Assembly: GCA_011330545.1 (NCBI GenBank)
Contig: DRQI01000296.1
Location: 1 to 5,849, forward strand
Reading direction: 5' to 3'
Length of the DNA stretch: 5,849 nt
Source: Flavobacteriia bacterium
Lineage (GTDB): Bacteria > Bacteroidota > Bacteroidia > Flavobacteriales > Flavobacteriaceae
Below the pieces are notes generated by a model. The model was not told where the DNA came from. It did not search any database and saw nothing but the letters and a program-made list of their open reading frames with translations. Shown one piece after another: positions 1 to 4,709 of the stretch (its first letter is position 1; every line of letters starts with the position of its first letter). A program made the position numbers and the translations under genes.

Positions 1-288
1 CGGGCAACTATCGCAATGATGCAGGCAACATTGCCAATACATTTCTTTTCATACAATATTGCCGCCATAGATTTTACACCCAAAGAAATTACGGCAGCCA
101 TACAAAAACGCGTGCCCGATTTTAAAGTTGCCTATTCGCCTGATTTCAGGCAACAAATTGCTGATAGCTGGCCACAAAGCATAGACGATACACAAGCTAA
201 AAAAGATTGGAATTGGCAATATGAATTTGACTTAGAGAAAATGACTGATGTAATGCTCAACAGTTTAAAAAAGAAATACAATTCTTAA
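1..288 (+). CDS. tdh: L-threonine 3-dehydrogenase, short-chain (epimerase-like) type, C-terminal fragment
   Basis: The frame is open from the first base of the window, so the 5' part of the gene lies outside and the first ATG (position 16) is internal. Ninety-five residues remain, about a third of a family member of roughly 310 residues. They match the C-terminal substrate lobe of the extended short-chain dehydrogenase type of threonine dehydrogenase, known from Flavobacterium and Cytophaga relatives: a conserved YSPDFRQQIADSWPQSIDD block (fragment residues 45-63) followed by the ARKDW-like KKDWNW segment and a final helix. The enzyme oxidises L-threonine with NAD+ to 2-amino-3-oxobutyrate, which Kbl normally splits to glycine and acetyl-CoA in the cytoplasm. 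The Rossmann nucleotide site and the catalytic Tyr-Lys pair lie upstream and cannot be checked. No kbl is visible here. A related NAD-dependent epimerase is the alternative, but the DSWPQSIDD block favours threonine dehydrogenase. Confidence 0.85.
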   Translation, partial: RATIAMMQATLPIHFFSYNIAAIDFTPKEITAAIQKRVPDFKVAYSPDFRQQIADSWPQSIDDTQAKKDWNWQYEFDLEKMTDVMLNSLKKKYNS

Positions 289-309
289 AATACCACTTCA
301 ATTTAGTGT

Positions 310-344
310 TTTGTAAGTTTCAGGGTTTTGGCTGTCTAATGTTG
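310..344 (+). promoter_or_regulatory. Possible Bacteroidota-type promoter for the thioredoxin-like gene
   Basis: TTTG at 310-313 (-33 like) is followed after 23 bases by TAATGTTG at 337-344, one mismatch from the TAnnTTTG -7 consensus of Bacteroidota. It would start transcription near position 350 and leave a leader of about 15 bases before the ATG at 366. The match is by eye and imperfect. The 77-base gap holds no convincing terminator for the upstream gene, so read-through is also possible. Confidence 0.25.
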
Positions 345-365
345 CGTATATATGAATTTTAACAA

Positions 366-977
366 ATGAAGGATATAGTAAAAAATAGCTTAAAGAAGTC
401 AATGACTTATCAAGCGTACAGGCAATTGGTTGTTGATTTACTAAAAAAAGGAAAATCTACAGGAGAAAAACAGTCAGACGATTTATTGAATTACAGCAAG
501 CTGAATAACAGTAGGATGAAACGTTTAGACAAAACCTTTAAATTGTCAGAACAAGCCAAAGAAATTATCAATAATTCTGATAAAAAGTATCATTGGATTG
601 TATTAACCGAAAGTTGGTGTGGCGATGCGGCACACTCATTGCCGGTTATCAATAAAATAGTAGAAGCCTCAGGGAATATTGAATTGAACATTGTGTTACG
701 TGATGAAAATGAAGCATTGATGGATGCATTTTTAACTGATGGCAGTAGGTCTATTCCGAAATTAATTGCCTTAGATGCCTATACAAATGAAGTAGTTTCT
801 ACTTGGGGCCCAAGGCCGTCAGAAGCAACTCAAATGGTTAAAAATTACAAAGAAAAATTTGGAAGCCTCGATGCTGAATTTAAAAAAGACTTACAAGTTT
901 GGTACAATGCCAATAAGGGCGAAAATATAGAAAAAGACATTGTAGACATGTTATGTGTCGCTGCCGATTGCATCTAA
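366..977 (+). CDS. Thioredoxin family protein with a CGDA (CxxA) active site
   Basis: This 203-residue protein has an N-terminal helical region (residues 1-70, rich in Lys) and a thioredoxin fold from about residue 74. The strand HWIVLTESW leads into W84-C85-G86-D87-A88, and the expected cis-proline loop is present as RSIPKLIAL (Pro131). It resembles the Thioredoxin_9-type proteins of Flavobacteria, whose WCGDA motif has only the first cysteine, so a classical dithiol disulfide-reductase cycle at the active site is not expected. There is no signal peptide, so it is probably cytoplasmic. The start at 366 keeps the family-like lysine-rich beginning; an in-frame ATG at 402 is the alternative. 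Two further cysteines, C197 and C202, sit in the last seven residues, exactly where the gene overlaps truB on the other strand. The precise substrate is unknown. Confidence 0.8.
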   Translation: MKDIVKNSLKKSMTYQAYRQLVVDLLKKGKSTGEKQSDDLLNYSKLNNSRMKRLDKTFKLSEQAKEIINNSDKKYHWIVLTESWCGDAAHSLPVINKIVEASGNIELNIVLRDENEALMDAFLTDGSRSIPKLIALDAYTNEVVSTWGPRPSEATQMVKNYKEKFGSLDAEFKKDLQVWYNANKGENIEKDIVDMLCVAADCI

Positions 978-1646
978 AAAATTTTCGATAGTAGTAGCAT
1001 CACTTACTGAAAAATTACCAATTTTAGTACGCCGTAAAGCAGACAAATGTGCACCTGACTGCAGGGCAATTCCGAAATCATGAGCTAATGAACGGATATA
1101 AGTACCTTTGCTGCAAACCACTTTAAAATCTATTTTCGGGAGGTTAATAGCAGTGATTTCAAATAGGCTAATAGTTACCTTCCTTGACTTTATTTGAGTG
1201 GTTTCTCCGGCTCTAGCCAATTCATACAGGCGTTTTCCGTCTTTTTTTATAGCTGAAAAAATAGGTGGTTTTTGATCGATTTCTCCAATAAATTGTTGTG
1301 TGGTGTTTCTGATGAGTTGTTCAGTCAGGTGCTCAGTAGCAAAGCGGTTATCAATTTCGGTTTCCAAATCATAAGATGGTGTTGTTGCTCCAAGAGTAAA
1401 AGTTCCGGTATATTCTTTTTGCTGTGCTTGAAATTCTTCGATTCTTTTGGTGAATTTACCCGTACAAATAATAAGCAAACCTGTAGCCAGAGGGTCTAAG
1501 GTACCGGCATGGCCAACTTTTATTTTTTTTAGGTGATATTGTTTTTTAATTGCCCAACGCAACTTGTTTACCACTTGAAAAGAAGTCCAAGTTAACGGTT
1601 TATCTATCAACAAAACCTGTCCGTTTTTAAAATCTTCAACAGTCAC
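951..1646 (-). CDS. truB: tRNA pseudouridine(55) synthase TruB
   Basis: TruB isomerises uridine 55 in the T-loop of tRNAs to pseudouridine. The signature is clear: LLIDKPLTWTSFQVVNKLR (12-30), the catalytic motif KVGHAGTLDPLATGLL (43-58) with the nucleophile Asp51, and KGTYIRSLAHDFG near residue 180, which carries the RSLA motif. At 231 residues it is shorter than the E. coli enzyme (about 314) and lacks the C-terminal PUA-like region, as is usual in Bacteroidota. The start is GTG at 1646: an in-frame stop lies only a few codons upstream with no ATG between, and homologues begin the same way, shortly before an EDF-NGQ segment. The G of this GTG is the last base of the uppP stop codon (TAGTG), which suggests translational coupling. 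The 3' end overlaps the thioredoxin-like gene by 27 bases in opposite orientation. Confidence 0.96.
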   Translation of the reverse strand: MTVEDFKNGQVLLIDKPLTWTSFQVVNKLRWAIKKQYHLKKIKVGHAGTLDPLATGLLIICTGKFTKRIEEFQAQQKEYTGTFTLGATTPSYDLETEIDNRFATEHLTEQLIRNTTQQFIGEIDQKPPIFSAIKKDGKRLYELARAGETTQIKSRKVTISLFEITAINLPKIDFKVVCSKGTYIRSLAHDFGIALQSGAHLSALRRTKIGNFSVSDATTIENFLDAIGSDT

Positions 1647-2455
1647 TAAACACTGAGTTTATAAATAAAGAAGTGGATGATGAGCAAGGCTGTTCCCAAT
1701 ACAATCCTATAATATCCAAAAATTTTAAATCCTTTGGTACTCAAATAATTAATAAACGATTTGATGGCGATTAACGCTACGATAAAAGCGATTATATTAC
1801 CGATAATAAGATAATTAATTTGGTAGGTACTCAATTCGAATCCGGCTTTATAATAGTCGTATAATTTTTTTGCAGTAGCGCCAAACATGGTAGGTACTGC
1901 TAAAAAGAAAGAAAATTCGGCGGCTGTTTTTCGGTTGAGTTTTTGTGTCATTCCTCCGACGATACTCGCCCCGCTTCTAGAAGTACCGGGTATCATTGCC
2001 AAACACTGAAAAAAGCCGATTTTCAAAGCGGTAGCATAATTAATTTGGGTATGTTCTGAAGGGTTCTCGGCAGTACTTGTTTCGTTTGCTCGAAACCAAT
2101 CATCTACTTTTAATAAGATAACTCCTCCGATAACTAATGAAATGGCAACGGTTACCGGGCTTTCAAGTAGCTCGTCAATCAGGTCATTTAACAACAACCC
2201 CAATACGGCTGCCGGAAGAAATGCCACCAATAATTTAAAATAGAAATCAAAACTTTGAAAAAACCGTTTCCAATACAATACCACTACAGACAAAATAGCG
2301 CCTAACTGTATAACAATGGTAAAAAGTTTTGTAAAATCATCACTGGCAATTTTCATAAATGAAGAAGCAATAATCATGTGTCCTGTTGAAGAAATTGGCA
2401 GGTATTCTGTAATACCTTCAATTATCGCAAGGATAACAGCATACAAATACGTCAT
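1646..2455 (-). CDS. uppP: Undecaprenyl-diphosphate phosphatase UppP (BacA)
   Basis: UppP is an integral membrane enzyme that dephosphorylates undecaprenyl diphosphate to undecaprenyl phosphate, recycling the lipid carrier of peptidoglycan and other surface polymers; its overproduction confers bacitracin resistance. The 269 residues match the family length. Both signature motifs are intact: [14 protein letters not shown] at 13-26 (Glu13, Glu17, His26) and PGTSRSG at 156-162 (Arg160), followed by [11 protein letters not shown] at 180-190. Several hydrophobic segments are visible, the most obvious near 49-62, 76-90, 102-115, 214-235 and 248-265. The soluble stretch near 120-140 (acidic, Ser/Thr rich) is more variable. 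ATG at 2455 starts three bases after the stop of the DUF3098 gene, and the TAG stop overlaps the truB GTG by one base, so the gene is inside an operon with no promoter of its own visible. Confidence 0.97.
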   Translation of the reverse strand: MTYLYAVILAIIEGITEYLPISSTGHMIIASSFMKIASDDFTKLFTIVIQLGAILSVVVLYWKRFFQSFDFYFKLLVAFLPAAVLGLLLNDLIDELLESPVTVAISLVIGGVILLKVDDWFRANETSTAENPSEHTQINYATALKIGFFQCLAMIPGTSRSGASIVGGMTQKLNRKTAAEFSFFLAVPTMFGATAKKLYDYYKAGFELSTYQINYLIIGNIIAFIVALIAIKSFINYLSTKGFKIFGYYRIVLGTALLIIHFFIYKLSV

Positions 2456-2458
2456 AAA

Positions 2459-2710
2459 TTATTTCTTTGGGTTGGCTAAAATAGCATAAATTTCTATTGC
2501 TAAACCAATGAGTACTAAGGTAGGGGCGAGGCGAATTCTTCTAAAATTATAAATCTCTTCATTAAAAACGTTGGGGTCATCAGTACCACCGCCGGCCATC
2601 AATATAAATCCAAGTGCTATCACTACTAAGCCTATGAGCATAATGATATAATTGCGTTTTCCGAATAAGAATTGAATGTCGGGTTTCTTAGTTTTTTTTT
2701 GTTTTCCCAT
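2459..2710 (-). CDS. DUF3098 family small membrane protein
   Basis: This 83-residue protein has a very basic N-terminus (residues 1-20, eight Lys/Arg), a first hydrophobic helix at about 21-38, a loop with the conserved-looking GGGTDDPNVFNEEIYNFRR segment (40-58), and a second helix at about 62-79 ending in a short basic tail. The layout and the GG(G/S)xDDPNxFN loop fit the DUF3098 family of Bacteroidota; its function is not known to me. The positive-inside rule suggests both ends face the cytoplasm and the DDPN loop faces the periplasm. It sits one base after the ftsX stop and three bases before uppP, so it is surely co-transcribed with them, which hints at an envelope or division role. Codons 4-7 contain a run of nine A, discussed separately. 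Confidence 0.88.
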   Translation of the reverse strand: MGKQKKTKKPDIQFLFGKRNYIIMLIGLVVIALGFILMAGGGTDDPNVFNEEIYNFRRIRLAPTLVLIGLAIEIYAILANPKK

Positions 2711-2711
2711 A

Positions 2712-3590
2712 TTAGTAGTAAAGTTGATCTGTTCGTAAATTCAAAAAACGTTGTGCGGCAAAAAAGGCACTGAGCCAAGAAATAAAGAGGCCCAATAAAA
2801 AAATACTGCCAAAAAGAATGGCTAAAGTTTCAGTATTTTCTAGAAATCCAAATTCAGGAAAGTTCTGATTCATATAGTACAGTGCAACAGCTAAGGCAAT
2901 TACGGCTACCAGTGAGCCGACAAAACCCAATTTGAGGCTATTTACTACAAAAGGCCTTCTGATAAAGCGTTTGGTAGCGCCTACCATTTGCATGGTTTTT
3001 ATAGTAAAACGTTTAGAATACACTGATAACCTGATAGAATTGTTGATTAATAGCATCGCAATAAAAGTAAAAATGCCACTAAATATCAATACCCAAAGGC
3101 TGATTTTTTTTACGTTTTTTGTCAAGAGTGAAATCAATGATTTATCATACGAAATTTCAAAAACCGCCTCATTTTTTATCAAATTAGATTCTATTTCGCT
3201 CATTTTTTCAGGAGAAACAAAATCGGCTTTTAAGTAAAGGTCGAATGAATTTTTAAGCGGGTTATATCCTAAAAAATCCATAAAGTCTTCACCGTTTTCT
3301 TTTTTGGCTATTTCGGCGGCTTTTTCTTTAGAAACATAGGTAATAGATTTGGTATAAGCCTCACTTTTTAACACCGTTTGTAAATTTTTAACGGTTTGTT
3401 GGCTGACATCATCTTTTAAAAAAATGGTTATCGATGCTTGTTCTTTAAAATAATCTGAAACTTTTTTGGTGTTTAGTACTAACAACCCGAACAATCCCAA
3501 TAAAAACAATACAAAAGCAATACTCAATATTACCGAGAGGTACGAAGATTGCAATCGCCTTTTCTGATATTTTTCAAAAGAAGTACTCAT
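2712..3590 (-). CDS. ftsX: Cell division protein FtsX (ABC permease-like)
   Basis: FtsX pairs with the ATPase FtsE in the inner membrane and transmits ATP-driven movement to periplasmic activators of peptidoglycan hydrolases at the division site. The 292 residues show the FtsX order: short cytoplasmic N-terminus, TM1 at about 18-40, a periplasmic domain at about 41-163 containing ITIFLKDDVS (54-63) and the YVSKEKAAE segment (85-93), TM2 at about 164-186, the cytoplasmic segment NSIRLSVYSKRFTIKTMQMVGATK (184-207) typical of FtsX superfamily permeases, then TM3 at about 217-239 and TM4 at about 257-278. ATG at 3590 is the natural start. It is the first gene of the minus-strand cluster and has a probable promoter about 50 bases upstream. 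No ftsE is adjacent, unlike the ftsEX pairs of many other bacteria; ftsE is presumably elsewhere in the genome. Confidence 0.95.
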   Translation of the reverse strand: MSTSFEKYQKRRLQSSYLSVILSIAFVLFLLGLFGLLVLNTKKVSDYFKEQASITIFLKDDVSQQTVKNLQTVLKSEAYTKSITYVSKEKAAEIAKKENGEDFMDFLGYNPLKNSFDLYLKADFVSPEKMSEIESNLIKNEAVFEISYDKSLISLLTKNVKKISLWVLIFSGIFTFIAMLLINNSIRLSVYSKRFTIKTMQMVGATKRFIRRPFVVNSLKLGFVGSLVAVIALAVALYYMNQNFPEFGFLENTETLAILFGSIFLLGLFISWLSAFFAAQRFLNLRTDQLYY

Positions 3591-3640
3591 GAATGTGTTA
3601 AGAATTATTAGTGTTGATTTTTAAGTGGTTCTTGAACATC

Positions 3641-3671
3641 GCAATATACAAAACCACAGAAACTTTTCAAG
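3641..3671 (-). promoter_or_regulatory. Probable promoter of the ftsX-DUF3098-uppP-truB operon
   Basis: Read on the minus strand, CTTG (3671-3668) is followed after 19 bases by TATATTGC (3648-3641), which resembles the Bacteroidota -33 TTTG and -7 TAnnTTTG elements with correct spacing but mismatches in each box. Transcription would start near 3634 and give ftsX a leader of about 44 bases. The -7 box lies between the arms of a 6-bp inverted repeat, GTGGTT (3625-3630) and AACCAC (3652-3657). It is the best candidate in the 217-base gap; the assignment is by eye. Confidence 0.4.
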
Positions 3672-3725
3672 GGAATTACAGATAAATTCAATGAAAAAAA
3701 TGCGTATGATTTGCCTTGCCACTTC

Positions 3726-3763
3726 AAAAAAGGGTTTTTATTATGAACTCGTTTAACCTTTTT
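3726..3763 (-). terminator. Weak hairpin with U-tract downstream of mce
   Basis: On the minus strand an arm AAAAAGGTT (3763-3755) can pair with AACCCTTTTT (3736-3727), with one bulged base and a loop of about 18 bases; the run of six T that forms the end of the hairpin would serve as the U-tract. It begins 44 bases after the mce stop, where a terminator is expected before the ftsX promoter. The stem has only two G-C pairs, so it is weak and could be chance in AT-rich DNA. Confidence 0.3.
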
Positions 3764-3807
3764 ACTGTCCTAATTTTTCACATCTTTACGCTCTGCTCTT
3801 TTTTCTC

Positions 3808-4209
3808 TTACAAAATGTCTTGACACAATTCAATCAAAACGCCATTGGTAGATTTAGGGTGCAGAAACGCTACCAATTTGTTATCGGCGCCTTTTTTTGG
3901 CACGGTATTTAAAACCGTAAAGCCTTCACTTTTCAACCGTTTTATTTCGGTTTCAATGTCGTCAACGGCAAAGGCAATATGATGAATGCCTTCCCCTTTT
4001 TTTTCGATAAATTTGGCGATAGGGCTTTCAGCATCAGTGGCTTCTAATAGTTCTATTTTATTAGGGCCAGATTTAAAAAATGACGTTTTAACACCTTCAG
4101 AAACCACTTCTTCAATTTTATAATGCGAAGTGCCTAAAAGCCGTTCAAATAAAATGTTAGATTTTTCTAAACTTTTAACGGCAATACCTATATGCTCAAT
4201 TTTTTTCAT
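3808..4209 (-). CDS. mce: Methylmalonyl-CoA epimerase
   Basis: The enzyme interconverts (R)- and (S)-methylmalonyl-CoA, linking propionyl-CoA carboxylation with methylmalonyl-CoA mutase in propionate, odd-chain and branched-chain amino-acid metabolism. The 133 residues match the family length and show the two halves of a vicinal-oxygen-chelate fold. Half one begins EHIGIAV (5-11) and contains KIELLE (51-56); half two begins HHIAFAVDDIE (76-86) and ends GVLIELCQ (123-130). By the internal repeat, the metal ligands are inferred to be His6, Glu53, His77 and Glu127, and Glu38 in the SEGVKTSF segment may be a catalytic base. The GIHHIAF and NGVLIELC signatures separate it from lactoylglutathione lyase. 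ATG at 4209 starts at once into the fold. It is divergent from rbfA and has its own likely promoter; no mutase gene lies in the window. Confidence 0.93.
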   Translation of the reverse strand: MKKIEHIGIAVKSLEKSNILFERLLGTSHYKIEEVVSEGVKTSFFKSGPNKIELLEATDAESPIAKFIEKKGEGIHHIAFAVDDIETEIKRLKSEGFTVLNTVPKKGADNKLVAFLHPKSTNGVLIELCQDIL

Positions 4210-4232
4210 GGTAAGATATTCATTATCTACCT

Positions 4233-4240
4233 CAAAAATA
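4233..4240 (-). promoter_or_regulatory. Probable -7 box of the mce promoter
   Basis: On the minus strand TATTTTTG (4240-4233) is a full match to the Bacteroidota -7 consensus TAnnTTTG. It would start transcription near 4226-4228 and leave a leader of about 17 bases before the mce ATG at 4209. No convincing TTTG -33 element sits at the usual distance upstream. The box overlaps one arm of an 8-bp inverted repeat (4231-4238 with 4267-4274). Confidence 0.45.
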
Positions 4241-4303
4241 TAGAATTTATATCAGTTATGATTTTCTTTTTGAGTATTTTCAAGCAGTAAATAGATAAAA
4301 CCC

Positions 4304-4311
4304 TATTTTTG
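4304..4311 (+). promoter_or_regulatory. Probable -7 box of the rbfA promoter, giving a near-leaderless transcript
   Basis: TATTTTTG at 4304-4311 is a full match to TAnnTTTG and lies only four bases before the ATG of rbfA at 4316. With the usual spacing the transcript would begin at or within two or three bases of the start codon. The -33 region is weak: TTTC at 4278-4281 is 22 bases upstream. There is no Shine-Dalgarno sequence, which fits a leaderless start. Confidence 0.5.
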
Positions 4312-4315
4312 CATT

Positions 4316-4708
4316 ATGGAAACAAACAGACAGAAAAAGATAGGCAGGGTTTTGCAAAAAGATTTGGTGGATGTTTTACAGAATGCCGCGCGCCAAGGGA
4401 TGAAAGGCGTAATTATATCTGTAACCAACGTTAGGGTGACTTCAGATTTGTCGATTGCAAAAGTATATTTGAGCATTTTTCCGTCAGATAAAAAAGAAGA
4501 ACTGTTAGAAGGTATTCAATCAAATACGCCATTGATTCGGTATGAACTGGCACAGCGTACTAGAAACCAGCTGCGTAGAATGCCCGAACTTACTTTTTAC
4601 TTAGACGATTCATTAGATTATATTGAAGGTATTGATGCTTCGTTGCGTGGAGATATCGATAATCCAATAAAAAACCCCGAAATTATCTCTAAAAGACGTA
4701 AAAAATAA
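4316..4708 (+). CDS. rbfA: 30S ribosome-binding factor RbfA
   Basis: RbfA binds the maturing 30S subunit, is needed for correct processing of the 5' end of 16S rRNA, and is important for growth in the cold. The 130 residues carry the single KH-type domain (about 5-105): N-terminal helix with RVLQKDLVDVLQ (11-22), the strand ISVTNVRVTSDLSIAKVYLSIF (34-55, the family signature), a second helix RYELAQRTRNQLRRM (75-89), and the strand PELTFYLDDSLDYI (90-103). A basic tail ends in SKRRKK. ATG at 4316 lies directly behind a probable -7 promoter box, so no longer N-terminus is likely. The next gene starts one base after its stop, so rbfA leads a two-gene or longer plus-strand operon with the Lol-type permease. 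Confidence 0.96.
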   Translation: METNRQKKIGRVLQKDLVDVLQNAARQGMKGVIISVTNVRVTSDLSIAKVYLSIFPSDKKEELLEGIQSNTPLIRYELAQRTRNQLRRMPELTFYLDDSLDYIEGIDASLRGDIDNPIKNPEIISKRRKK

Positions 4709-4709
4709 A

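Noticed and set aside
16..288. A complete 90-residue gene starting at ATG 16
   Set aside because: The frame is open to the left edge and the residues before the ATG continue the threonine dehydrogenase family sequence, so it is a truncated 3' end and not a small gene.
294..313. Possible terminator after the threonine dehydrogenase gene (CACT, 7-base loop, AGTG, TTTT)
   Set aside because: The stem is only four base pairs and cannot be extended, too weak to call.
1272..1499. 75-codon open frame on the plus strand
   Set aside because: It lies wholly antisense to the conserved middle of truB, has no family-like sequence and is a shadow of that gene.
1521..1530. Run of eight T (A8 in the coding strand of truB) just upstream of the catalytic motif, a possible slippery site
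   Set aside because: The zero frame encodes the normal, full-length TruB, and I saw no downstream stimulatory structure or sensible shifted product; lysine codons in AT-rich DNA explain it.
2932..3237. 101-codon open frame on the plus strand
   Set aside because: It is antisense to ftsX, whose protein is clearly recognisable; the plus-strand translation has no recognisable features and is a shadow.
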